A stretch of DNA of 64,000 bases from Turnera subulata (lineage: Eukaryota > Streptophyta > Magnoliopsida > Malpighiales > Passifloraceae), in assembly GCA_028386065.3 (NCBI GenBank), contig JAKUCV010002214.1:1-64000 (forward strand), in the 5' to 3' direction. The first letter of the stretch is position 1, and each line of letters starts with the position of its first letter. The notes beneath the pieces were generated by a model. It made no database searches and was not told the origin of the DNA. It saw only the letters and a program-made list of their open reading frames with translations. Positions 1-9,391 of the stretch are shown here, piece after piece. A program made the position numbers and the translations under genes.

Positions 1-199
1 TCCCGAATGAAGTTTGTGCTATAGCTGGGTTGTTTGTGAGTCTCGCCAAATTTGTGCTTTGGGGTAGAAACGTGAGTTTTCTTCATGGAGCCGGATGGCA
101 AACTTGTGACTGTCACTTGCATGCTCTGCATGCTCCTATTGTATTTTGTACCTTTTATTCATAAATAAAATATCTCGTTTGCATCAAAAAAAAAAAAAA
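1..199 (+). mobile_element. 3' tail of a LINE (non-LTR retrotransposon)
   Basis: The stretch ends in a 14-A tract (186-199) preceded by an AATAAAAT signal and the motif tctcgtttgcatc. This resembles the 3' ends of the other LINEs in this window, which close with aataaa, a short spacer, a TCGTT-like motif and poly-A. The next base resumes sequence homologous to the middle of the F-box/FBA genes at 4458 and 9392, so the LINE appears to have landed inside an F-box copy. The 5' end and its target duplication lie outside the window. No coding domain is visible in this tail. Confidence 0.6.
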
Positions 200-690
200 G
201 CACTTACAACTATGCTGTGGGGACATGGGTCTCTTCTTGAATGGAGCACTTCATTGGAGACCCCGGGAGGAATCATCTCGGGGAGAAAAGGGTGAAATCG
301 TTGCCGCTATCGCTTTTGATTTGGAGAAGGAGAAGTTTTATCTTGTCCCTGGCCCTCCAATTCAGATATCTCCTACTGTTTATCGTTGTGGATCATACTA
401 TAGCTTCGGAGTTGTTGGGCAATATCTCTGTTTTTGTCATAGTAATGGGTGCAAGAATATTATTTAGGTAATGAAGGAATACTGCAACCAGGCTTCGTGG
501 TTTCCCTTTATTACATATACTTTTCTTGGTAACGAGGGTGAGGGTCGTGTAGAATATGTGTGCGACTTCATACCACGGTCTTTCACGGAATATGGTAGAT
601 ACATGATGTTTCAGTTCTGCTATGATCTTTATTACATATACTTTTCTGGATTCGGATCCTACTTGGTCAGATTTGGTCTATTCGCATTCA
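200..690 (+). pseudogene. F-box/FBA gene fragment, C-terminal part
   Basis: The translation matches the C-terminal half of the proteins encoded at 4458-5795 and 9392-10702, with the shared blocks FLNGALHWRP, AFDLEKEKF and VCDFIPRSF. The F-box and the first FBA strands are missing because a LINE tail ends at 199. One tryptophan codon has become TAG at about 466-468. After residues YDL the paralogous ending is replaced by downstream-flank sequence, so the C-terminus is also lost. It is a dead fragment of the local F-box family and cannot make a substrate receptor. Confidence 0.85.
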
Positions 691-699
691 TGTAATCAT

Positions 700-1020
700 T
701 AATGTGGTACTTTTTCTTAATAACTTTTCTTAGTTATTAGCTTTAAACCTTAATCACGACCGAAGCAGGATGCGATCAAATAATGCTTCCCTATAGACAC
801 ACTAACCCTATTTTAATTTTGTTGAAAATATATAGTCGATGGTACGTAGCAGAGAAAATGGTAAGCCATGAGGATACAGCCACACTATTCGAACTAGGAC
901 TCAAACACAGTCTCTGCATATTCAGCAGGCATACGCCATTAATGAATCCTCCACTAGCTGCAAATCTTAGACCACAGACTCCAAATAGGTCTACAATGAA
1001 GCAACAGATGATCACGCGAC
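700..1020. repeat. Duplicated 3' flank of F-box copies
   Basis: This block starts near the motif cgaccgaagcaggatgcgat and runs through a stretch ending near cagatgatcacgcgac. It recurs, diverged, at about 11050-11245 and 44690-44960, each time downstream of an F-box/FBA copy. A short piece also recurs at about 6290-6325. It marks the right-hand part of the duplicated module. No gene is supported in it. Confidence 0.7.
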
Positions 1021-1029
1021 AGTTTGGAT

Positions 1030-1115
1030 TAGCTGGGTACCTGTTGTCTAGATCTTCTTGGGTGATTATCTTCTTTGCGACAGTTTGGAGTATTTGGATC
1101 GGGAGATCAGCTTGT
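1030..1115 (+). mobile_element. LINE ORF2 C-terminal remnant
   Basis: A short translated block reads SSWVIIFFATVWSIWIGR. It matches the conserved C-terminal region of the LINE ORF2 proteins in this window, for example SSWLSILFATLWSIWLAR of the element at 20647-23881. Nothing else of the element is recognisable here. Confidence 0.55.
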
Positions 1116-1422
1116 GTTTGACCAAGCTGAGATGCATTGGGGGGAAGGTTACTTTGATGCACAGGGAAACCACCTGATAATTAACAAAATATATTCTCAT
1201 ATATATGTATATGGTTTATCGGACTTGCCTTGTCATGTATTTAATATAATTTAGTTGCTGCTAACGGTTATCCCACTTTATTGATTACAATAATATTCTC
1301 AGGCTTCCTCGCTGCAGTTTTACTTGTTTTGTTTAGAACAACTGTCATGATTGCTTTCGTGTTCATCAATCTATTTGATGGGTTCAATCTGTCCACATTG
1401 CAAAATTAGTATGTGCAATTGG
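1116..1422. other. Intergenic stretch with nothing recognised
   Basis: AT-rich sequence without a convincing ORF or repeat match inside the window. It ends in TAGCT, the left target duplication of the adjacent LTR element. Confidence 0.4.
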
Positions 1423-1427
1423 TAGCT

Positions 1428-1679
1428 TGTTACAATCAATCGATCATAACAGGTAACAATCACAGAAATTGAAGAAAGCTAGGGTTCTAAAGAAATGTGT
1501 AGTTGTATTAAGAGAAGAATAGAATGATCACATTTTGGTAACCGCCTTTCACCGACTACAGGACACTATTTATACCTAGAGACTTCTAGGAAAGCAACTC
1601 AACGACTTGTAGTGCACTAACTAAAACTTCCCACACTTCCTTCTAAAGAATGAAGAGTTGATACGACACCGTCGTATCA
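1428..1679 (-). repeat. 3' LTR of the Ty3/gypsy derivative
   Basis: 252 bp, TG...CA, nearly identical to the other LTR except for a 14-bp indel near the hairpin end and a few substitutions. It contains the inverted repeat GATACGAC-acc-GTCGTATC at its right edge. The adjacent purine-rich tract at 1680-1695 (minus strand) is the expected polypurine tract. Confidence 0.9.
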
Positions 1680-2167
1680 ATACTCCCCCCTTAAAGAAAG
1701 GTGACTTCTCACACTGGTGTACCTCCAACAATCCAAACACATACTATAATAGCTAAACTAACAAAGGATGCTAAGTTAGATAGCTTATTACAACAGCAAT
1801 CTAATAGGAAATCATTAAGTTTCTTCATGTATAGTATCTTCATGTGCTAGCCTTCGAAAGAGGGTAATCGATTCATGATATCATCAGCCCACTCCCACGA
1901 GGCTTCTTCTGGTGAACACCCCGCCCAACCCACAGTTCTTCAGATTAGTTCCCAAAGAATCTACAGGTGATCGGAAATCCACAGGCCCCCTCGGTGGGAT
2001 TCCAATGGTGGCACGGCAGTTGTACGATAAGGATCCATCCGAGGATTATTAGTGGTGAAGAATTGGCTGGCTGGAATATACCCTGTTGACGAGGGAATCC
2101 CCATCGACGAAGGATCCAAGGACGATGGTGGTACTGAAAACGGAACATACCCTGCTCCTCCCGTAAA

Positions 2168-2693
2168 CTAAGTTGGTAACGTACACCGTGGATTGCCCGG
2201 CGATAATTCCAAACCAAAAAGAGGTTGAGAAGAAAGGCCAGGTCGTGAGAAATCCGGAACCACTGGCCTCGAATAATCAGAGAAAAGTGGCCTCGTTGGT
2301 AGAGGAGCTGTCAACTGGCATTGCCCAAACTGCATCGTAGACGGTGGCTGTACTCCAATTCCTCCGGAGACCATAGCAAATGAAGATGGCGGAATTAAAG
2401 TCGCCGGAACAGGCACGGAAGCTCCTGGAGAAGACGAATTAGGGATTGGAGAACCCACCCCCCCGAAGTTGCCGTGGAGAAGGTGGACGGGGAGCAAGAA
2501 GCCGCTCAATCCGAGAAGAGAAAGCAAGAAATTGATCTTGTGTGGATTGCTGAAGCTTAGAAGCTAAAGAATCGAGCTGCTCCTGATTCCCCGCTCGAAG
2601 GTGAGCTTCGATTTTGCCCAATCGCTGCTGGGTCTCCTCAGAATGCGACCGTAAAGCTTCACCAACAAAATCACGAACCGCTGCTGCAACCAC
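2168..2693 (-). pseudogene. gag N-terminal remnant of the Ty3/gypsy derivative
   Basis: An 84-residue segment from 2693 is charged and likely coiled-coil (EETQQRLGKIEAHLR). It then runs into a proline-rich stretch in a different frame (2168-2527, with SPIPNSSSPGASVPVP). The order right LTR, primer site, this ORF is that of plant Ty3/gypsy gag. The frame break and lack of a zinc knuckle show that it is not a functional gag. The function is inferred from position and composition, not from a diagnostic domain. Confidence 0.55.
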
Positions 2694-2731
2694 CTCAATC
2701 AGCCGAGAAGAACACCACAGACGGCGCCAAT

Positions 2732-2997
2732 TGTTACAATCAATCGATCGTAACAGGTAACAATCACAGAAATTGAAGAAAGCTAGAGTTCTAAGGAAAT
2801 GTGTAGTTGTATTAAGAGAAGAATAGAATGATCACAATCTGGTAACCGCCTTTCACCGACTACAGGACACTATTTATACCTAGAGACTTCTAGGAAAGCA
2901 ACTCAACGACTTGTAGTACACTAACTAAAACTTCCCACACTTCCTTCTAAAGAATGAAGAGTTGATACAACGCAGTTGATACGACACCGTCGTATCA
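2732..2997 (-). repeat. 5' LTR of the Ty3/gypsy derivative
   Basis: 266 bp, the partner of 1428-1679. It carries 14 extra bases in the terminal part (a second gttgatac-type unit). It is followed immediately by the target duplication TAGCT. On the minus strand the next bases after the LTR are the primer-binding-type motif in 2714-2731. Confidence 0.9.
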
Positions 2998-3002
2998 TAG
3001 CT

Positions 3003-3639
3003 AGGCGTTTTGAAATCTTTAAACGGTAGCCTCAAAGGCAATCAAAGTTCTTTGTTTCTTCTTATTATCTCAGCTTTATTCTTTTCAACAAGATTTGGCT
3101 TTTCTTATCTGCAAGTGGTGATTGTTAAAAATAAGCAACCTTTGTATCCTTTATGATCTTTACAGCTTGTTTCCATTGCTATTTTTGAGACTTCTAAACT
3201 TGTGTCTAAACTTTTGTCCTAAAATTTTGCAATACGGTGTTTTAAATAGAAGCGGATACACAGTGGCAAAGTCAAATCCACTCTACTTCTACAGTAGCTA
3301 TATCTCCAAGTCCTTATATGCATTTCATATAATGATTTATTTTCAATTTTTTCAATACTAGAAGAGTATCCATGTCAATACAGCACTAATTTCTCCCAAA
3401 CTTTGATCAGCAAACACCCTAGTAATTGTGCATGCTTTGAACCCAAATTGATGCTTAAGGGATCTATCCTAGCTCTTCTACCTTCTATTGCTTCACAGGG
3501 CATCACACTGTAGACTTCTGTTTGAAAACAACTTTGAAAGCACAGAAAGCAAACCAATGCTTCAAACAACTAACCAATGTTTGTGACCATAGCAGGATTT
3601 GTGGCAGTTGACCTACATCAATGATTTTTGATGCACTAG
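3003..3639. repeat. Duplicated 3' flank of SKIP23-like F-box copies
   Basis: From about 3270 this sequence aligns with 6640-6850: shared runs around caaatccactctact, ccttatatgcatttcat and actaatttctcccaaac. Weaker copies occur near 11880-12060. In each case it lies beyond the 3' end of a minus-strand SKIP23-like F-box copy. The first 260 bases show nothing recognisable. No gene is supported. Confidence 0.6.
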
Positions 3640-3860
3640 CTAGTCGAATTTCTCCTTACTGATCCTGACCCAAGTTGGGAGCTGCAAATTACAGCCGTAA
3701 GACTCACACCAGCTCATGAGACGGCCCTCTTCCAGATCAAAGATCGGAACAATACCGGAGCCGCAACGACGGGAATAAGAACTGGAAGAACTAGTAGTAA
3801 AATAGATGCAGTTGGGCTTGTACTCTGGAGAATCATCCGCCATGAGCGAGAACAGACAGA
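3640..3860 (-). pseudogene. SKIP23-like (DUF295) F-box gene, last exon part only
   Basis: About 67 residues match the C-terminus encoded at 7023-7260, with the shared blocks MADD, PEYKPNCIYFTTSS, FDLEEGRLMSWCESYGCNLQLPTW. At about 3850 the homology jumps from this C-terminal block directly to sequence lying upstream of the 8268 gene start (gaatggctaggagtgaa, at about 8488). The whole F-box, the middle of the protein and the proximal promoter were therefore deleted in one event of roughly 1.2 kb relative to the neighbour copy. It is a non-functional remnant. Confidence 0.85.
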
Positions 3861-4318
3861 ATGGCTAGGAGTGAACAGGATATTGTTATTTATAACTTTT
3901 CTAGAGGTGTTTTCTTATGTCGGCCTGTGATTTTCTTTTCCAAATCCGAATTGGGTTAGGAATTGCTTGGAGAATTTTTTTCTGCTCCTGAAAATAAGTA
4001 TATAACATTTTTAGTATGAAGTGGAAAAGTATAAATCAAATTCTAACATCCGAAGAGCCTGGTCAATACAAAGAATTCTTAAATACCCAGTATACACAAA
4101 AACAGTGGATTTATAGGAGAGTATTATAAGTTCGAACATGGAGTTACACAGTATACACAAAACATCCGCATTGACCTGAATAATCACAAAATAAAACTTC
4201 TATTTTAATTTATTATTTTTCAGCATTCATATTTTTCAGTATTCATATATAGAACAACCACAAAACATCAAAAAAAAAAAAAGAGATGGAGGAAGTCGGT
4301 GCCTTGAATCCAAAAAGA
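3861..4318. other. Intergenic region between divergent F-box units
   Basis: The left part (3862-4010) aligns with 8490-8670 and in part with 15110-15200. It is the upstream region of SKIP23-like or related F-box copies. The right part (about 4180-4320) aligns with 9130-9260 and is the upstream region of the plus-strand F-box gene. No ORF is supported. Confidence 0.6.
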
Positions 4319-4320
4319 AT

Positions 4321-4327
4321 TATAAAT
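4321..4327 (+). promoter_or_regulatory. Probable TATA box of the 4458 F-box gene
   Basis: TATAAAT lies in sequence conserved with the 9392 gene, where the same spot reads TATATATA (9264-9271). A start about 30 bp downstream would put the transcript 5' end near 4350. The ATG at 4326 would then be inside the TATA box and not in the mRNA. This favours the ATG at 4458 as translation start. Confidence 0.5.
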
Positions 4328-4457
4328 GCAAATCTCGCGTCACACCAGAAGTCACAGGTATATGGAAAAAATATTACGCAAGAAACAACATGAACACAGA
4401 TTAAGTTCTCTCTTTGCAATAAAAAGAGAGAAAACCATCAGTCTCTTATTCTCCAAT

Positions 4458-5795
4458 ATGTGGTCATCAGAAAACCAAGAAAATATGTTGTCCATGGAGA
4501 TGAAGCATGATAAGACTAGGGCACCTGACAACAGGTTACTTGTTGATCAAGCGAAGGCCACCAAGACGGAACAACTAGTGATCTCCACGAATATGGCTGC
4601 ACCAAATAGTAGTTATTTACCTCCAGAGATTGTTGAGAAGATCCTACGTTTGTTACCCACCAAATCCATTGCGCGATTCAGGTCCGTCTCCAAGTTGTTG
4701 TTCTCTTTTGTGGCAATCAAGTTCAACGTACCAAAACTCCTACATAAACCCTGTGTAGTATCAAAGTATGGTATGAAATCGTCTGATGACCATGGCCTTT
4801 TTACTGGAGTTGTATTGTCAGATTATAGCGGCCGCGGTGAAAAAGAAAAAAATCAAGGTTATATGGCACCTGAGTTATTGTCTGCAGGTCCGGATGATCA
4901 GAAGCTTTATTGTTTTCTGGGATCATGCAATGGATTAGTTGTTTTGGATGTTAGTACCCACTCTGGCCCCAGGTGGGAGACACTTGTGTGGAATCCTTTC
5001 ACCGGTATCTGTAGAAAATTGCCTCATAGAGAATTGCCGCATATGCACTATATTTATGCTCAAGGTTTCGGGTATGATTCGGCCTCTGATGATTACAAGG
5101 TCTTTGCAGCTACAGGTCCTCATCTTGTTCCCGGACCTGGAGAGTGTAAAGTTGAGATTTTTTCACTGAAAACAGGTTCCTGGAAAGAGTTGAAAAATCC
5201 TGACAAGGAGTACTTGCAACATATGCGATGGCCTGGGGACATGGGTCTACTCTTGAATGGAGCACTTCATTGGAGACCCCGGCGGGAGGAATCATCTCGG
5301 GAGGGAGAAAAGGGTGAAGCCATAGCCGCTCTCGCTTTTGATTTGGAGAAGGAGAAGTTTTTTCTTGTCCCTGGCCCTCCAATTAAGATATGTCCTGGTT
5401 ATGGAGCGTTTAGGTTCGGAGTTGTTGGGGAATATCTCTGTCATAGTCATAGTGAAAATTATGGGTGCAACAACATTATTTGGGTAATGAAGGAATACTG
5501 CAACAAGGCTTCTTGGGTTCCCTTTATTACATATACTTCTCTTCGAATTACTTTTCCTGAATTTTTTGGAGCCGCTGAGGGTCGTGTAGAACATGTGTGC
5601 GATTTCATACCACAGTCTTTCAAGGATGGTAGATACATGCTGCTTCAATTTTCCAATGATCTTGATGTGCTAAGGTGGAATAATAATCTTGAAGAAAGTG
5701 ATAAAGCTGGAAGGTACTCCAAGGAGATCAAAGTCGGTAGTGTCCGCGGGTCCCTACCCTACACACAAACCCTAACCTCTCCCTATGTTTCTTAA
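4458..5795 (+). CDS. F-box protein with F-box-associated (FBA) domain
   Basis: 445 residues from the ATG at 4458; the frame is open from an ATG at 4326, but that ATG is not conserved in the 9392 paralogue and overlaps the TATA motif. The F-box lies at about residues 53-93 (YLPPEIVEKILRLLPTKSIARFRSVSK). A CPR1/At3g06240-type FBA domain follows, with the hallmarks FLGSCNGLV (153-161), WNPFTGICRKLP (178-189) and GFGYDSASDDYKV (203-215). Proteins of this class bind SKP1 through the F-box in an SCF E3 ligase and recruit a substrate through the FBA part; the substrate here is unknown. It is a single exon, usual for the family. It is the closest relative of the 9392 gene and ends with the shared motif LTSPYVS. 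Confidence 0.9.
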   Translation: MWSSENQENMLSMEMKHDKTRAPDNRLLVDQAKATKTEQLVISTNMAAPNSSYLPPEIVEKILRLLPTKSIARFRSVSKLLFSFVAIKFNVPKLLHKPCVVSKYGMKSSDDHGLFTGVVLSDYSGRGEKEKNQGYMAPELLSAGPDDQKLYCFLGSCNGLVVLDVSTHSGPRWETLVWNPFTGICRKLPHRELPHMHYIYAQGFGYDSASDDYKVFAATGPHLVPGPGECKVEIFSLKTGSWKELKNPDKEYLQHMRWPGDMGLLLNGALHWRPRREESSREGEKGEAIAALAFDLEKEKFFLVPGPPIKICPGYGAFRFGVVGEYLCHSHSENYGCNNIIWVMKEYCNKASWVPFITYTSLRITFPEFFGAAEGRVEHVCDFIPQSFKDGRYMLLQFSNDLDVLRWNNNLEESDKAGRYSKEIKVGSVRGSLPYTQTLTSPYVS

Positions 5796-6321
5796 GGCTG
5801 CTGCTTGATTAAGTAATTAACCTGGGGGCAAAGAGCGTGGGTTTGTGCTTTCAGTTTTGCAATTAATTTCCTTTTCTTTTCTCTCTTTGTTGAGTGACCA
5901 TAAAGTTTGTTTTAGACTTAGTATCAAAAAAAAAAAATTGTTGGAGACTAGCTAGATTACGGCCGTAAGGCATATGTGTCTTGTTTTATTTTCATTTAAT
6001 AAAACTATGGTCTACTATTCTCATTTATTTTTGTTTTTTTTACTCCAAATTGCTTTGTTAATTATGTCTTACACTTAAGACACAATCCATTACTTGAATG
6101 GTTCCGATCCTACTTGGTCAGATTTGAAGATTAAACTGTACAGAATCACCCAATTGTCATAGAAGAGTGACAGCAGGAGAAAGAATGACAACTCTACAAA
6201 TATTTAACTGCACTCCAGTTATGTAATGATTCAGCAGATGTCACCAATTACCGGTACAAATTCCATATGAAATGCTTATTAACTTTTAAGCACGACCGAA
6301 GCAGGATGCGATCAAATAATG
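5796..6321 (+). other. 3' flank of the 4458 F-box gene
   Basis: The sequence after the stop is conserved with 10703-11000, 14123-14340 and 44233-44480, indicating a shared 3' UTR. An AATAAA signal occurs at 5998-6003. From about 6290 the common downstream repeat (cgaccgaagcaggatgcgat) begins and is cut by a copia fragment. Confidence 0.55.
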
Positions 6322-6492
6322 CTTATTAAAAAGATATTGGAAAGGCGACTGATTTTTATTGACTGGTGTAGGGAGACGATTAATTAAGAACACTGCGGTC
6401 TCAAAAGCGAATTGCCAGAATTTCTTAGGAACATTAGCCGTTGCAAGAAGAGTTAGTCCAGTTTCTACGATATGGCGGTGACGGCGCAGCAC
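6322..6492 (-). pseudogene. Ty1/copia integrase fragment
   Basis: The translation contains RRHRHIVETGLTLLATA and FWQFAFETAVFLINRLPTP. This is the classic segment at the end of the Ty1/copia integrase core (VERKHRHIVETGLTLL...W..A...AVYLINRLPTP...). About 57 codons remain, with no LTRs or other pol domains beside it. It lies within the duplicated F-box downstream repeat and is an orphan scrap. Confidence 0.85.
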
Positions 6493-7020
6493 GGGAATTT
6501 AGCCGAGAAGTTGAATGAGAAGAAGCACAAATGGAAATGCTATAGTTTCAAGGAATTTATTCTTCCTGTACAAAGTTGAGAAGCTAAATGAGAAGAAGCA
6601 CGGGATATGCTTCGTTTTCGCTTGGGGCCTATATCAAATCCACTCTACTCCTATAGCACCTATATCTCCATGGCCTTATATGCATTTCATAAAATGATTT
6701 ATTTTTATTTTTTTTAATACTGGAATACTATCCTGTCATGAATACAGAACTAATTTCTCCCAAACCTTGATTTCCAAACACCCAATTAATTGTGCATGCT
6801 CCAAACACATTATTAGGATTCGAACCCAGAAACTGAATCAGGAGATCAAAATTGCGGGCTAGGATAGCAAAATCAAATCCAGCGAAGCAGATTATAACAT
6901 ATGCAACAGAAAAAGAATAATAAAAAAACCGTGAAATTAAAGCGTAAACACAAAAATACATTAATAAACGATTTGCAGGTTGTGCATGAAGCCCAGAAAT
7001 TTGCTCGCTAGTGGCTCACT
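6493..7020. repeat. Duplicated non-coding flank
   Basis: The segment 6640-6850 aligns with 3270-3460 (same motifs around ccttatatgcatttcat and actaatttctcccaaac). The internal phrase gaagctaaatgagaagaagcac also repeats an earlier phrase at about 6509. No gene is supported. Confidence 0.55.
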
Positions 7021-7022
7021 AC

Positions 7023-8268
7023 CTAGTGGATTTTCTCCTTACTGATCATCTGGAGATTCTGGACCCAAGTTGGGAGCTGCAAATTACAGCCGTAGGACTC
7101 ACACCAGCTCATGAGACGACCTTCTTCCAGATCAAAGATCGGAACAATACCGGTGCCGCAACGACGGCAATAAGAACGGGAAGAACTAGTAGTAAAATAG
7201 ATGCAGTTGGGCTTGTACTCTGGAAAATCATCCGCCATGAGCGAGAACGAACGCTGTCCTGCAAAAAGCAAGCGTCCCATCAGCTCATACCTTGATGCCT
7301 TAACCCATCTGCCTTCCCTCTCGTCCAACTTCTCAACTCCAATTCTGAGACTATTATTATCCTCTCTGTGCAAATCTCTGTACACCAGAAATAAATCTCC
7401 CAAAGATTCTATTAGAAAATGAAACGAATTAGATTTGTGGCTCTCTCCCTTAGCAACTTCCCTACAAGAATCCATTAGAAAATGAAACGAATTAGGTCCG
7501 GTTGGATTGATCGCTACAATATTTCTCTTCAAATCCGACGCATAAAATTTATGATTGACGTACGAAACACTATCGAATCCGTAACCCAATCCACTGATAA
7601 TATTAACATTCCAAGTTCGACGATCTTCATATCCCTTCCTCCACACAGCCAAATAACCATATTGTATCACCGCCATGACCGTAAACCTACCACCACCAAT
7701 ATTACGAAAGCTTGAACTAACAGCAACTTGGCTTGGATGATAATGAGTAATAGAAGAGCCATCATCCGCAGTAGGCACAAGGCAATAATCAAACCACATC
7801 TCGTCCACTTTAAACTCCCGCAGGTCGAAGACTTTTTTTTTTTTTTTTTGATGAAACGAAATCTAGGTCGAAGACTTTTCCTCTATACTGGATATGCTGC
7901 GGAGAGTTCAGTGCTTTGAAGATCATCATACCGTCTTCAATCAATTTCCAGGATTGGGAGGAAACCAAGGATTTGGATTTGGATTTGGAGAGGTCATGAG
8001 CAGGTTGGACGGAATAAACAGCCAACTCCTTGAGTGCATATTGGATAGATTTGCCAAGAAAGACAAGCGGAGGGAGGGTGAGGGATGGGATGATGGGAGG
8101 GAGATGATCAGTGGATGAATATCGCCGCCAAGAGCTGCAAACCGCCCGGAAACGGAGGATGCCGAGGTAGTTGTTCTGGAGGCAACTCCCGATCTTCTCC
8201 GTGAGCTCCCTTGGAAGATCCGACCACCGGCGGTGTTGCGATGGGGTTTGAGGACGATGAGCCGCCAT
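7023..8268 (-). pseudogene. SKIP23-like (DUF295) F-box gene broken by a 43-bp insertion
   Basis: Read from 8268, the first frame gives an F-box at residues about 14-52 (WSDLPRELTEKIGSCLQ...RFRAVCSSWRRYSS) and the start of the DUF295 region. A 43-bp insertion near 7834-7876 shifts the frame. The second frame (7808-7023) carries the rest: FKVDEMWFDYCLVP, FTVMAVIQYG and the C-terminal FDLEEGRL...LPTW. Removing one copy of the 12-bp duplication plus the insert would leave a continuous frame of about 400 codons, so the lesion looks recent and single. Intact relatives are SCF substrate receptors; this copy would make only a truncated F-box peptide of about 150 residues. Confidence 0.88.
7834..7864 (-). 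mobile_element. Ultra-short LINE 3' tail insertion
   Basis: On the minus strand the insert reads AGATTTCGTTTCATC followed by a run of A's (T's at 7833-7849 on the plus strand). It is flanked by a 12-bp direct repeat AGGTCGAAGACT (7822-7833 and 7865-7876). The 15-base body resembles LINE 3' ends here, such as tctcgtttgcatc plus poly-A at 174-199. Poly-A, target duplication and 3'-end identity are the signature of target-primed reverse transcription that aborted almost at once. Confidence 0.75.
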
Positions 8269-9230
8269 GGAGAGGTTTTTACTTTCTAGGGTTAAAATTA
8301 GGGGGGGCTTACCTTCTAGGGTTTACTGGGGGTGATATTTTGTGTGTAATTTATAGCATTATATATTCTCCAAAATCAGCACACAGAAGTCGGTCATGTA
8401 CAGGTCTTTTTTGATATTGTTATGGCGATGCCACCCGTCCAGTGAAAGAATTTCGTGAGTGTTCTTTGACGACCTGATCGAATTAGAATGGCTAGGAGTG
8501 AATCAAGTATGCCTATTATTTATAACTTTTCTAGAGGAGATGTTTTCTTATGTCGGCCTGTGATTTTCTTTTCCGCATCCGAATTGGATTAGGAATTGCT
8601 TGGAGAATTTCTCTCAAAGAAATTATACTCTATGGTGCTTCTGAAAATAATTATATACATTATTATTATTAGTATGATGTGGAAATGTTTAAATCAAATA
8701 CTATTAGTTAATTAACAAAGTACAACTACTTAGATAGTGGAATTTTTTACAGTGAAGTTGGCCCTTAGTTAGAGGAGAGTATTATAAGTCCACCAGTTCG
8801 AACATGGAGTTACACAGTTTAGTCCTGTCCTTTGAGCTATTCAATTTCTGACCAAACAGTAACTAAAACTAGTAATTGCTTCGTCTTGTGTTGCTTGCTG
8901 GCTTAATTTCTTTGTTATATGGAGTGGGTCAGCTCTTGGGCAAAGCAACATGTTCTTTTTATCATCATCATCACTAGCGAGAATATCACCAAAACTTAGG
9001 GAGCAGCCTGTTATTACCTTTAAAATTGAAGAAAACTTATTCCGCAACTTATACCAATTGGATCCACCAGTAAAGGTAAAGGGGCAGAAGAAGATGACAA
9101 GTTTTTTCTGTTAAAACTTCCGCATTCACCTGAATAATCACAAAATAAGACTTTAATTTATTATTTTTCAGCATTCAGATTTAGAATATAATCACGAAAC
9201 ATAAAAAATAAAGAGATCGAGGAAGTCGGT
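8269..9230. other. Intergenic region between divergent F-box genes
   Basis: The part nearest 8268 is the upstream region of the SKIP23-like copy. The block 8486-8670 (ggctaggagtgaa, cttatgtcggcctgtgatttt) recurs at 3862-4010 and 15115-15200. The part 9120-9260 is shared with the upstream region of the 4458 gene. No ORF is supported. Confidence 0.5.
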
Positions 9231-9263
9231 GCGTTGAATCCAAAACGAAACGGAAAAAAGAAT

Positions 9264-9271
9264 TATATATA
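9264..9271 (+). promoter_or_regulatory. Probable TATA box of the 9392 F-box gene
   Basis: TATATATA, at the position equivalent to TATAAAT (4321-4327) of the 4458 gene, about 120 bp upstream of the ATG. Assigned by sequence and conservation between the two paralogues only. Confidence 0.45.
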
Positions 9272-9391
9272 CAAATCTCGCTTCACACCAAAATTAACCC
9301 ATATATGCAAAAATTATTACACAAGAAACAACAAACACACACAAAAAAGATCTCTCTTTGAAAAAAAACCATCGGTCTCTTCTTCTCCGAT

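Larger units (their letters stand above)
1428..2997 (-). mobile_element. Complete Ty3/gypsy deletion derivative (non-autonomous)
   Basis: Two LTRs (1428-1679 and 2732-2997) enclose about 1.05 kb. The whole is flanked by the perfect 5-bp duplication TAGCT (1423-1427, 2998-3002). Both LTRs have TG...CA ends. The element reads on the minus strand: a TTGGCGCCGTCTGTGG primer-binding-type motif follows the right LTR, and a purine run (AAGGGGGGAGTAT) precedes the left LTR. Only a gag N-terminus and a scrap resembling the end of a Ty3/gypsy polyprotein (EEASWEWADD near 1890) remain. Protease, reverse transcriptase, RNase H and integrase are deleted, so mobility would need enzymes from elsewhere. Confidence 0.9.

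Noticed and set aside
4326..4457. Extra 44 N-terminal codons of the F-box frame
   Set aside because: The upstream ATG is not conserved in the close paralogue and lies in the TATA motif; the ATG at 4458 is the conserved start.
8841..9047. Short minus-strand frame upstream of the 9392 gene
   Set aside because: No homology recognised; it lies in the intergenic promoter region and has random-ORF length.
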